Translations under genes and position numbers: made by a program
DNA from: Paucilactobacillus vaccinostercus DSM 20634
GTDB lineage: Bacteria > Bacillota > Bacilli > Lactobacillales > Lactobacillaceae
DNA: 64,000 nucleotides
Assembly: GCF_001436295.1 (NCBI RefSeq)
Contig: NZ_AYYY01000005.1
Location: 124,001-188,000 of the forward strand
Direction of reading: 5' to 3'
Notes under the pieces: generated by a model
What the model saw: the letters and a program-made list of their open reading frames with translations, nothing else
The model's database searches: none
What the model was told of the DNA's origin: nothing
Shown: piece by piece, positions 18,754 to 26,387 of the stretch
Layout of the letters: each line of letters opens with the position of its first letter
Numbering within the stretch: position 1 is the first letter of the stretch

Positions 18754-18784
18754 TTGCCTTGCAGTTACTGTAAGGGATTATTCT
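18754..18784 (+). promoter_or_regulatory. MerR-type promoter/operator 3 (MFS gene)
   Basis: TTGCCT (18754-18759), dyad CCTTGCAGT-T-ACTGTAAGG at 18757-18775, 19-bp spacer and TATTCT (18779-18784). Confidence 0.78.
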
Positions 18785-18831
18785 TATTTTCGTTGCTATT
18801 GATGAAGATTGTAGGAGGAATATATACAAGG

Positions 18832-20181
18832 ATGAAACAGTCAAGATTTGGAATCGTGTTACCGATTATTTTAGTTAGTTATTTCATGATTTTATTGGAT
18901 AACTCTATTGTTTTTACAAGTACTGTTAAAATTGCCCAGGATTTAAATATGGGACCGCAGGCACTTTCTTGGGTCACAAATGCCTATGTGCTTACTTTTG
19001 GTGGTTTACTAATGCTTGGTGGTCGTGCTGGAGACGTGTTCGGTCGCCGGCGGATATTTTTACTGGGACTGATAATTTTTAGCTTGGGCTCTCTGATGGT
19101 TGGATTATCTGTGAATGGGATCATGATGATCGCAATGCGTGCACTACAAGGAATTGGTTCTGCCGTTTTAGCTCCAACGACACTGGCACTATTGATGGAT
19201 AGTTATCAAGGTACGATGAGAACGCGTGCTATCATCTACTACGGTGCTACTGGGGGCCTCGGTGCAAGTTTTGGCTTGGTCATTGGCGGCTTGATTGCAA
19301 GCTATACCTCGTGGCGGTGGGGATTTTTACTGAACGTCCCAATCGGGATCATCATGGTGATTCTAACCATCAAGTTTATTTCTGCTGGACGGCAGAAGAA
19401 TCTAGGAAAGATTGATTGGCTTGGATCTCTGCTTTCTGTAATCGGAATTGTCTTATTAGTATTCGGAATTAATGGTGCTAGCCACCCGTTGATAACAGTA
19501 GTAATTGCCTTACTCTTTTTGAGTGTCTTTGTTTGGCAGGAGAAACATACTGAGCAACCAATTATGCCGCTGCGATTGTTTGTAGATCGTGAGCGAAGTA
19601 GTGCATATGTAGCACGTTTCTTTTTCTTATGCGCAATGATCTCGTATTTCTTCTTAACGCCGCAGGCAATGCAACATGTGTATCACTTTACACCGTTAAT
19701 GGCCGCGATTGGATTTTTACCGGAAACTGTACCGCAATTTATTTTTGCAACATTAGTTTCAAGATTAAACGTACGATTTTCGAATGTACAAATTATGATG
19801 ACTGGAACAATCATCACAACTTTGGGATTATTGATGGCATCAGTTGTTAAAATTCAAGGTGGTTATTTCTGGGCGATTGCTGTGCCAATGGTGATTATCG
19901 GAATCGGACAGGGATTTACATTGAGTCCGCTGACGGTATCTGGTGTAGCGAATACTGATCCAGAGATTGCAGGATCTGCATCAGGTGTGGTTAATACTGT
20001 GCATCAAATTGGAAGTTCATTTGGATTATCCGTGATTACATTGCTTACAACGGGTTTAGCAAGCCCAGTGATGACGTATGATCGATCAGTAGAACTTATG
20101 ACAGGGTTCATGGTGTTATCGATGATTGCGGTTGTAAATATTATGATTGGTAAACGGGCTACGAAAGAAGCTGTTAATTAA
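18832..20181 (+). CDS. MFS drug exporter of the DHA2 (EmrB/QacA) type
   Basis: This 449-residue membrane protein of the major facilitator superfamily has about 13-14 hydrophobic segments. Signature stretches are LDNSIVFTSTVKIAQDL in helix 1, the motif A loop GGRAGDVFGRRRIFLLG, and motif C-like GATGGLGASFGLVIGGLIAS in helix 5. DHA2 proteins export drugs and toxic organic compounds with proton antiport. I chose the ATG at 18832, after TAGGAGG; the frame is open back into the operator but those codons lie in the promoter. The MerR-type operator 50 bases upstream suggests induction by the compound it exports. Confidence 0.92.
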   Translation: MKQSRFGIVLPIILVSYFMILLDNSIVFTSTVKIAQDLNMGPQALSWVTNAYVLTFGGLLMLGGRAGDVFGRRRIFLLGLIIFSLGSLMVGLSVNGIMMIAMRALQGIGSAVLAPTTLALLMDSYQGTMRTRAIIYYGATGGLGASFGLVIGGLIASYTSWRWGFLLNVPIGIIMVILTIKFISAGRQKNLGKIDWLGSLLSVIGIVLLVFGINGASHPLITVVIALLFLSVFVWQEKHTEQPIMPLRLFVDRERSSAYVARFFFLCAMISYFFLTPQAMQHVYHFTPLMAAIGFLPETVPQFIFATLVSRLNVRFSNVQIMMTGTIITTLGLLMASVVKIQGGYFWAIAVPMVIIGIGQGFTLSPLTVSGVANTDPEIAGSASGVVNTVHQIGSSFGLSVITLLTTGLASPVMTYDRSVELMTGFMVLSMIAVVNIMIGKRATKEAVN

Positions 20182-20230
20182 TCAGTACAATTTGTTTGTT
20201 GGCGGGAATGTTCTTATAAAAAAATAGTCT

Positions 20231-20266
20231 AAAACAGCCTAGTTCAATGTGAGAACTAGGCTGTTT
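20231..20266. terminator. Bidirectional terminator between the MFS and alcohol dehydrogenase genes
   Basis: The perfect 15-bp stem from AAAACAGCC to GGCTGTTTT has a 6-base loop and serves both convergent genes. Confidence 0.93.
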
Positions 20267-20278
20267 TCAGTATCATGA

Positions 20279-21316
20279 TTAATCATTGATAATCAGAAGG
20301 GATTTAATCGCTTGTCGTTGATCCATTGCATCGTAGGCTTGTTGCACGTCTGCCAAAGCAAAACGTTGAGTGAAGACGTGGCCTGGATGAATTTTGCCGT
20401 TTAAGACGGCATCAAGCAGGGTGTTACGATCGTAAGTCGTCACTGAGGCGATACCACCGCGTAACCCCACGTTGTTCCAGAACGGGGTAGCGTTAGCATT
20501 AGTGGCTTCCTGTGGGACGCCGACACGTCCGACGATGGCTCCTGGTCGTGCCACATGAATCGCGGTGTCAACAGATAGCGCGGTACCAACGCATTCGAGC
20601 ACCGCATCAGCACCACCATCAGTCAGTTCGAGCACCTTTGCTACGGCATCGTCACCACGCTCTTCGATGATGTCAGTGGCACCAAATTCGCGCGCTAAAA
20701 CTTGACGCTCGGCATGCCGGCTCATGGCGATAATACGTTTGGCGCCCATCAATTTTGCGGCAATAACACCGCACAGACCGACGGCACCGTCACCCATCAC
20801 AACGACGGAATCACCAGGTTTAACTTCGGCACTAGCCGAGGCGTGGTAGCCAGTCGCCATAACATCGGATAGTGCCAGCAAGTCGTTGAGTTGTTCATCA
20901 GTGTAGTCATCAGGCTGGCCGGGGATTTTTACCAATGACCAGTTAGCCTCCGTATAGCGAACGTATTCGCCCTGAAAGCCACTGGATCCCTGTTCTTCGG
21001 CGTTCAAGCAGTTACCTTCGAAACCGGCACGGCAAGCTGCACAGTGTCCACAGCCGTGAGTAAATGGCAAAATGACAAAGTCGCCTGATTTGATACTGGT
21101 TACATCGGTACCGACGCTTTCTACGATACCGATGGCTTCATGGCCCACAACGGATCCGGCTTTGCGCTGGGAAAGCCCGCGGAACCACCAGAGGTCAGAC
21201 CCACAAACACAAGCACGCAACACTTTAATAATCGCATCATTGGGCTTTTGAATCTGTGGTTTTGGTAGCTCTTGAATGATTACTTTTCCGGGTTCAACAA
21301 AAGTAGCAGTTTTCAT
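20279..21316 (-). CDS. Zinc-dependent alcohol dehydrogenase (MDR family)
   Basis: This 345-residue medium-chain dehydrogenase has the catalytic zinc site CVCGSDLWWFRG and GHEAIGIVESVG, four structural zinc cysteines in GCGHCAACRAGFEGNC, and the Rossmann loop VVMGDGAVGLCGVIAAK. The third catalytic zinc ligand region precedes it. It oxidises alcohols or reduces aldehydes with NAD(P). The start at 21316 has AAGGAG upstream; frame further upstream lies in the promoter. The coding strand is visibly richer in G and C than its neighbours, pointing to acquisition from elsewhere. A MerR-type promoter with a strong TATACT drives it. Confidence 0.93.
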   Translation of the reverse strand: MKTATFVEPGKVIIQELPKPQIQKPNDAIIKVLRACVCGSDLWWFRGLSQRKAGSVVGHEAIGIVESVGTDVTSIKSGDFVILPFTHGCGHCAACRAGFEGNCLNAEEQGSSGFQGEYVRYTEANWSLVKIPGQPDDYTDEQLNDLLALSDVMATGYHASASAEVKPGDSVVVMGDGAVGLCGVIAAKLMGAKRIIAMSRHAERQVLAREFGATDIIEERGDDAVAKVLELTDGGADAVLECVGTALSVDTAIHVARPGAIVGRVGVPQEATNANATPFWNNVGLRGGIASVTTYDRNTLLDAVLNGKIHPGHVFTQRFALADVQQAYDAMDQRQAIKSLLIIND

Positions 21317-21351
21317 ATTAATAGGACTCCTTTTTTTAGTTGTACGATGTG

Positions 21352-21382
21352 AGTATAAAGCGTTGCAGTAACTGTAAGGCAA
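21352..21382 (-). promoter_or_regulatory. MerR-type promoter/operator 4 (alcohol dehydrogenase gene)
   Basis: Read on the minus strand: TTGCCT (21382-21377), dyad CCTTACAGT-T-ACTGCAACG, 19-bp spacer, then TATACT (21357-21352). This has the best -10 of the five copies. Confidence 0.8.
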
Positions 21383-21410
21383 GCTATTTTACGAAAAAAT
21401 GAAAAAAATC

Positions 21411-21441
21411 TTGCCTTGAAGTTACTGCAAGGGGTTAATAT
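21411..21441 (+). promoter_or_regulatory. MerR-type promoter/operator 5
   Basis: TTGCCT (21411-21416), dyad CCTTGAAGT-T-ACTGCAAGG at 21414-21432 (nearly perfect), 19-bp spacer and TAATAT (21436-21441). It lies back to back with operator 4 and drives a now broken gene. Confidence 0.8.
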
Positions 21442-21482
21442 TCAGCATAGGCAAAAATTAGATGAGAGGAATGAATAAGCAA

Positions 21483-21686
21483 ATGACAAATGTATTAATT
21501 ATCGGTGCTACTGGATCGATAGGAAGTGTTACAAGAAAATATTTCCTTGAGAACACAGATGATCAATTAACGTTAATGTCTCGATATCCCCAAAAATTAG
21601 GTCAGTTAAATGAGTGTCGAGAGCATGCGATTGCAGGAAGCGTCATGGAACAGACGGATGTACGGCGATTATTATACGACATTTAA
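21483..21686 (+). pseudogene. NAD(P)H-binding SDR protein, truncated after 67 residues
   Basis: The frame begins TNVLIIGATGSIGSVTRKYF, the GxxGxxG dinucleotide-binding loop of an atypical short-chain dehydrogenase, and runs to a stop at 21686. The rest of a normal protein of about 200 residues is absent. What follows is unrelated, stop-containing sequence. This matches an internal deletion that fused the gene to another remnant. A MerR-type promoter remains in front of it. It resembles the broken gene at 17956, so the two are probably paralogues. Confidence 0.75.
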
Positions 21687-21700
21687 AACCTTCACTATGT

Positions 21701-21928
21701 GATGTTCAAGTTAAGTATACGATCACTGATCCCAAAGAAATTAATTTGGTCGACTACTATGGTTTAGCTTCAGATGAAGCAAAAAAATAATACGACGTTC
21801 GAGATATGCAACCATCTTATACTAGATATTTGGAGTCGACAAAGTTAGAAATTGCACGTAATGGTCAGACTGAAATAATTGATAGTTCAATGTTGTATGA
21901 AATTAATTTTTCCGGTAAAGAACTCTAA
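21701..21928 (+). pseudogene. Remnant of an unidentified coding sequence
   Basis: One frame is open for 75 codons apart from a single TAA at 21788-21790. It reads coding-like in both parts (for example QVKYTITDPKEINLVDYYG and MQPSYTRYLESTKLEIARN) and ends NFSGKEL. No start codon or ribosome site precedes it. I do not recognise the family. It probably belongs to a gene whose 5' part was lost in the deletion that also truncated the SDR gene. Confidence 0.4.
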
Positions 21929-22002
21929 TAGAGTCTGTAGTATTGATTACTGATGTTTATAAGCTTACCGACTAGTGGGGTTTAACATTTAGAAATACTG
22001 AA

Positions 22003-22052
22003 AAAAAGATCAGTTACGGTTACCAAATTTATGGTGACGTTACTGATCTTTT
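22003..22052. terminator. Bidirectional terminator
   Basis: AAAAAGATCAGT with ACG pairs with CGT and ACTGATCTTTT downstream, giving a long stem. Read leftward it ends in seven T; read rightward in TTTTCT. Confidence 0.8.
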
Positions 22053-22061
22053 CTATTTGAA

Positions 22062-22289
22062 CTAGAGATTGGCGTGTAGATTTTTTTTGCCGATATAGGG
22101 AAATTCATAGATCATTGGCCCAGATTCTTGGATGTTGTCGTAATCAGAGATGTGTAATTCTAATCTACCAGTGGCAAAGTATCGAATGTACGCAGGTTCT
22201 ACATTGAACCGATCAAATAGCTGCTTTTGTTGCAGCGTGGTATCACCATACATACAGGTCAATGTAGTTGCATTCATCCTTTTCACCAT
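22062..22289 (-). CDS. Small protein of unknown function (75 residues), doubtful
   Basis: This frame encodes 75 residues ending just before a strong leftward terminator, which is the main reason to list it. The protein is soluble and I do not recognise it; the middle reads FNVEPAYIRYFATGRLELHI. The ribosome site is poor: AAAAGG abuts the second ATG. It lies in a zone of decayed genes and may itself be the tail of a lost gene. Confidence 0.35.
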   Translation of the reverse strand: MVKRMNATTLTCMYGDTTLQQKQLFDRFNVEPAYIRYFATGRLELHISDYDNIQESGPMIYEFPYIGKKNLHANL

Positions 22290-22377
22290 GTGACGTAAGC
22301 AGCTTTATAGTCGATTGACCTGCAAATGCCACTGGTAATTGTATGGTAATGGGCGATACTACTTAATGGTATTTTAG

Positions 22378-22494
22378 TTCTCGCTTGTTAAATCGAGATT
22401 CAAGTTTCTACTTGATTTAGAGTTTGCAAGACTTGTTGATCATATATCAATGGATTTAGTAGAAAAGATGCCCAATGAATGCTGGAAGTTTTAG
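22378..22494 (+). pseudogene. Possible short coding remnant
   Basis: Thirty-eight codons between two stops read like protein (FKFLLDLEFARLVDHISMDL) and end at 22494, without start codon or ribosome site. Family unknown. Apart from this, I see nothing in the 247 bases from 22290 to 22536. Confidence 0.2.
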
Positions 22495-22536
22495 CTAATT
22501 GTGGATGGTAATCGCTTTTGAAAGGCCGAGTGCCGA

Positions 22537-23580
22537 TCAGTTTAATTCAGGTTGAAAGTTGCCAACAAGCTCGACATAATTGAATCCAGTGACATGTTCA
22601 CCCTTGAATGTCCCGTCAAAGGTACATGAGCCTTCGTACTTGTCTTGCTTAACCTTAGAAACGATTTCCTGTTTTTGTGTTCCTCGTACTTCAACGTTAA
22701 ATTCGGAATCAATAGAGGGCATGCGGATTGTCCATTTTGTCGGGTAAACTTGACCAGTTTCTGTGCTGGTAAAGAATTTATCTGCATCTTCATTGAACGG
22801 GACAACGTCTACCACTGTATGAACACCGTCGGGTGATATGATGGTTGCCCAAGCATTTTCTTTGCCGTTATTCACGGTAACGTCCCAGACACTGATGCGA
22901 TAACCATTGGACAAATTTAGGTTCATCCACTGCCATTGATGGTGATTTGCCAGTGCGTCTTTACTCAAATCGCCCCATTGACGATCGAGCCAAACGTCAC
23001 CGCTGACTTGATATTTTTTCCCATCTAGTGTCAGAGTGCCGGTACTAGTCAAAGTAGGAACCGAAAATTGGTATGCTAACACTTCATCATTAAGAAAAGG
23101 AAAAGCACCAGTTGCGCAGTTAAACATAATCGGTCCTGCGAGCTGCATTTCCAGATCAATATGACCACGATTATCAGGAAGGTCAGTTCCAGCGAAAAAT
23201 TTATTGCCTTCACGACGTAGGTATGAGATTGGACTCTTTAAGTTCAAGTCTGAAAATTCGTAACTAAATTGTGAAGGGCGTGTAAAGGCAGTTTCTTTTG
23301 CGATATACTCGTTATTAGTGAAATCGATCATTGATACAATGTTACCCATCAATGGATAGGGTGCTTTTTTCATGAGGGGGACTTTTTTGGGATTGATGAA
23401 TCCCATGTGCAACATGATTCCAAATTCTCGACCATCATTGGCTTTGAGGTTGGCTGCAATAAACTGGCTTTCGGTATTAAAGCCAAGGTGCGCTCCAAAG
23501 TCTGATTCATGATTGATATAGGTTGGAATACCATTTACAGAACCTGGTTTAATTTGATACTTTACTTGATTGTTGGACAT
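22537..23580 (-). CDS. AttH/CrtC-type lipocalin-like protein
   Basis: This 347-residue soluble protein has the paired beta-barrel layout of the AttH / carotenoid 1,2-hydratase (CrtC) superfamily. Marker stretches are VSGDVWLDRQWGD in the middle, where the family has a W-D-R/H-E/Q-W-G pattern, and the C-terminal YEGSCTFDGTFKGEHVTGFN-YVELVG ending. Members act on or bind hydrophobic compounds; some are putative hydrolases. No signal peptide is seen. ATG 23580 follows AAAGGAG by eight bases. It is divergent from a TetR-type gene 95 bases away, which very likely controls it. The substrate is unknown. Confidence 0.8.
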   Translation of the reverse strand: MSNNQVKYQIKPGSVNGIPTYINHESDFGAHLGFNTESQFIAANLKANDGREFGIMLHMGFINPKKVPLMKKAPYPLMGNIVSMIDFTNNEYIAKETAFTRPSQFSYEFSDLNLKSPISYLRREGNKFFAGTDLPDNRGHIDLEMQLAGPIMFNCATGAFPFLNDEVLAYQFSVPTLTSTGTLTLDGKKYQVSGDVWLDRQWGDLSKDALANHHQWQWMNLNLSNGYRISVWDVTVNNGKENAWATIISPDGVHTVVDVVPFNEDADKFFTSTETGQVYPTKWTIRMPSIDSEFNVEVRGTQKQEIVSKVKQDKYEGSCTFDGTFKGEHVTGFNYVELVGNFQPELN

Positions 23581-23675
23581 GATGAGTGCTCCTTTCAATT
23601 TCTATTAATGTATGATAACGTCGGATAAACCCGGTATCAAGCGTATTAAGACTTCTGGAACAAAGGAGCGCTATT

Positions 23676-24230
23676 ATGTATCACATCAAAGACGACAAAC
23701 GGATCAAGCAGTCTGCAGAACTGATTGGTAAAGGGGTTTTGGCTTGCCTGAAAAATAAAAGCTTAGATGATATTACGGTATCAGATATTCATAGATACTC
23801 GTCTGTTAGTCGAACGACATTCTATCGCCTATTTGATACGCCTTTAGACGTGCTTCAATATTTATGCGATCAAACGCAACAACAAGCTTTAGACCAGCTT
23901 CATGCCGTTAAAGACAAAAATCCGGAAAAACAACTGTTAAACTTGACGAGTGCGTGGCTAACTCATGCCACGCTGCTCAAGGCAATTGTTCAAAGTAATC
24001 ATGTTGAGATGCTCAGATCCGCAATGGCAACTGGAATTGCAGATGTAGCATTTGATGAGGTTATTCGTGATGTCTCTAGATATCATGCGACGGAGTATAG
24101 TACTGCCGTAGTCTCTGCCATCATGATCGGTGTTGTTGAGGTCTGGGTTAATAACGGTCAAAAAGAAACTGCCTCTGAATTATTAGCTGGTGTTGGCGGA
24201 ATTGTACAAGTATTTTCAGACTTATCGTAA
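23676..24230 (+). CDS. TetR/AcrR family transcriptional regulator
   Basis: This 184-residue regulator has the N-terminal helix-turn-helix SLDDITVSDIHRYSSVSRTTFYRLFDTPLDVLQYL, where TTFYRLF is the recognition-helix signature of TetR proteins. The rest is helical ligand-binding domain. It is divergent from the AttH-like gene, and the 95-base gap contains candidate half-sites around GATAAACCCGGTATC (23624-23638). To the right lies the tail of an MMPL transporter, another frequent TetR target, so the three may once have formed one export system. Confidence 0.9.
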   Translation: MYHIKDDKRIKQSAELIGKGVLACLKNKSLDDITVSDIHRYSSVSRTTFYRLFDTPLDVLQYLCDQTQQQALDQLHAVKDKNPEKQLLNLTSAWLTHATLLKAIVQSNHVEMLRSAMATGIADVAFDEVIRDVSRYHATEYSTAVVSAIMIGVVEVWVNNGQKETASELLAGVGGIVQVFSDLS

Positions 24231-24245
24231 AATCATTGCATAAAA

Positions 24246-24275
24246 AGCCCTCGCAATTTCTGCTTTGCGAGGGCT
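24246..24275 (-). terminator. Rho-independent terminator
   Basis: The perfect 10-bp stem AGCCCTCGCA / TGCGAGGGCT is followed by TTTTT when read leftward, and by a weaker T-rich tail rightward. It serves the tetR gene and once served the MMPL gene. Confidence 0.85.
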
Positions 24276-24316
24276 AGTATTGTTTTAAAGGATAATTTTT
24301 GGAGAAGAGTGCCTTA

Positions 24317-24511
24317 TCATTTACGCTTACGGAATAGATAGATGACCGCTGGCATGATTGTTAAAGTCATTATCAGTGAGTAAGCGGTGTCTAGTACTGT
24401 GATCAACCCAAAGGATTGCAATATTGGAAAAGCACTGAACATCAACGTACAAAAGCCGCCGATGACAGTTAATCCGGAAACAGTAATTTCACTTATATAC
24501 CATTGTTTCGC
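24317..24511 (-). pseudogene. C-terminal remnant of an MMPL/RND-type transporter
   Basis: Sixty-four codons end in TGA at 24317 and open only after an in-frame stop at 24512, with no start codon. The translation, ISEITVSGLTVIGGFCTLMF followed by SAFPILQSFGLITVLDTAYS and LIMTLTIMPAVIYLFRKRK, is the last two transmembrane helices of an MMPL-family exporter, normally 700-1000 residues long. The break falls 12 bases from the end of the XerS-like recombinase gene. This suggests the 5' part was lost by a rearrangement at this boundary. Confidence 0.75.
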
Positions 24512-24523
24512 TTATTAGACCTA

Positions 24524-25582
24524 TCAATCATCAGTTGTATTCAATGCAGCCCGCTGTTTGTCGGGATCTACGTGAGTGTACAGCGAAGTCGCTGAAGTCC
24601 CTTTTTGACCGAGCTGTTGGGCGACAATAACTTGATCTTTCGTGTTACTGTATATCTCCGATGCGACCGTGTGTCGTAGTTTATGTGGTGTCATTTTGCG
24701 ACCGAAAGCCGTGGAATATTTACTAACTAACCGTTCAATTGAATTAGAAGCAATTCGATTAATGCTCCCGTGATACTCTGTTAAAAAGAATGCTAACTGA
24801 TTCTTCTCTGGATGGTAAAGGGCTTCACGATGTTCAGCATAGGTTGTTAAATACGGAATGGCCCAGTCAGCGATGGGAACAGTATCTTTTTGGCCACCTT
24901 TGCGAATAACATCCAAGTAGCGATCATTTAAATTCAAATCTGCTAAATCAATATTTGCTGCCTCAGATACTCGAACCCCAGTTCCGAGCATAAGTGCGAT
25001 CAAGGCGAGGTCTCGTTCTTTATTTTTTTTGAATGGACTGATGGCTTGCTTATTAATTTTACTAATGTAGGTATTATCGATAAAGTCTAAAAATTCAAAT
25101 TTTTCATTGCCGGTGAGCATATGGGCTTTGATTGCATGAGCTCGATAACTTAAAGTTTGAGTATCGTTAACGGCACTGATTTTCAACATGACGTTTCGTT
25201 CGAAGTAGGGATTACCATTTAAGTCGTCAGCCGTAATTGTTAAAAACTTGTAGAGCGAGCGTAAGGCGTTGATTGTTCGGTTCACGGTAGTGGGAGAGAG
25301 ATCATGCTTTTTTGAGGTCGTACTCGTATGCTGGATGTAATCCAAATACATCATAATATCGTTGCGCTTTAGGTGTTCAAGGTCAGTGGGGGCAATTTGT
25401 TCATTGGTAATTGCAGTGCTTAAATCACATGAACGTAGCCAATCAAAAAAACGGCGAAATTCAGTTAAGTACTGGTAAACAGTGGTAGTGGAAAGATTAG
25501 TTCCAATTTTGTATTCAGTAATAAAAGAAGGTAATTGTTTTAATTCCTGATTGATTAGATTTAAATAGCGATCTTTTTCCAT
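24524..25582 (-). CDS. Tyrosine recombinase, XerS-like
   Basis: This 352-residue tyrosine recombinase has an N-terminal core-binding domain (TVYQYLTEFRRFFDWL). The catalytic domain shows GTGVRVSEAANI with the first Arg, the KGGQKDTVPI beta hairpin with Lys, HKLRHTVASE (HxxR) and TSLYTHVDPDKQRAAL with the Tyr. Length and the YTHVDPDKQR ending agree with XerS, the single-recombinase Xer of streptococci and lactococci. AGGAGG precedes the ATG. The gene ends next to a truncated transporter and starts 690 bases from a XerCD-type dif site. It could act on dif, on a second site, or be a leftover integrase. Confidence 0.82.
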   Translation of the reverse strand: MEKDRYLNLINQELKQLPSFITEYKIGTNLSTTTVYQYLTEFRRFFDWLRSCDLSTAITNEQIAPTDLEHLKRNDIMMYLDYIQHTSTTSKKHDLSPTTVNRTINALRSLYKFLTITADDLNGNPYFERNVMLKISAVNDTQTLSYRAHAIKAHMLTGNEKFEFLDFIDNTYISKINKQAISPFKKNKERDLALIALMLGTGVRVSEAANIDLADLNLNDRYLDVIRKGGQKDTVPIADWAIPYLTTYAEHREALYHPEKNQLAFFLTEYHGSINRIASNSIERLVSKYSTAFGRKMTPHKLRHTVASEIYSNTKDQVIVAQQLGQKGTSATSLYTHVDPDKQRAALNTTDD

Positions 25583-25647
25583 TGCGTTAGGACCTCCTAG
25601 CTCCGTTAAGAATCATATGTTCATGATAACATAGTAGTGGTGCAGTA

Positions 25648-25673
25648 GTCATTAAAACAAAAATTTTAATGAC
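25648..25673. repeat. Perfect inverted repeat with six-base centre upstream of the XerS-like gene
   Basis: GTCATTAAAA (25648-25657) and TTTTAATGAC (25664-25673) flank CAAAAA, 66 bases before the recombinase gene. The arm and centre lengths resemble a Xer recombination core. It is not GC-rich enough for a terminator. Confidence 0.5.
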
Positions 25674-25922
25674 AGGTAGATTGAAGCGGTTATCAAGTGA
25701 ATTATCGTAGCCGATTACATGAATTGATTTGATTGGCTGTAATTTACCGTTAAAAGTTCATATTTATAGACAAAAATAGCTTTTTACGGCCAAATACCAT
25801 GGTTTAGAGCTCTTTTATACAGAAATGAGTAAAATTTAAGCTAAAATCAGGGTTTTTGAGCTAAATTTAAAGTTTTTCAACGATTTTTCACGAAATCGAT
25901 ACAAAATTTAACACCAATAATA

Positions 25923-25950
25923 TTGAGTTGCTTGAATTGAGTTGCTTGAT
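25923..25950 (+). repeat. Two-copy 14-base tandem repeat
   Basis: TTGAGTTGCTTGAA is followed directly by TTGAGTTGCTTGAT and then GAGTTG. It lies in the 805-base non-coding stretch 25583-26387, in which I otherwise see only the inverted repeat at 25648, a small CGATTT/AAATCG hairpin near 25881-25898, and dif. Confidence 0.6.
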
Positions 25951-26267
25951 GAGTTGTCATTAATTGCTTAATGGCGGTATGATTAGTTTGATAACAGTAA
26001 TTGATTGATTTGGCGGTAAACTCTAATAAAGGCTATAGTATGGCATGCAGTGTATGGTTTTAGACCTTGGAATCAGCAAAGGCAGTTTGGCTGATATATG
26101 TGCGAAAGTTAAGTTGTAAACTCAACTTCATGGAGCCGATAATGAAATTCACGAAATAAAATATATGTTAACCAAGTTATGAAGTGAAGCCGGCAAAATA
26201 TAGTTGAGTAAAACGATGATTAACTGACAAATTACCAGTATATCGGTTGATTCTAGATTTAAACTCT

Positions 26268-26304
<37 letters not shown>

Positions 26305-26387
26305 AAAAATGAATTCTAACCTATTTTTCAGTCTGCCCCACGGTCAATTACATGTTAGACATACTTGTTACCTGAAGGAAGGATATT

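Noticed and set aside
24524-25582. Phage integrase of a prophage or conjugative element
   Set aside because: No phage, replication or transfer genes lie near it, no tRNA attachment site is seen, and length and ending fit XerS better.
25648-25673. Inverted repeat read as a terminator
   Set aside because: The stem is almost all A-T, no gene ends there, and the adjacent gene starts nearby; a protein-binding or recombination site is more likely.
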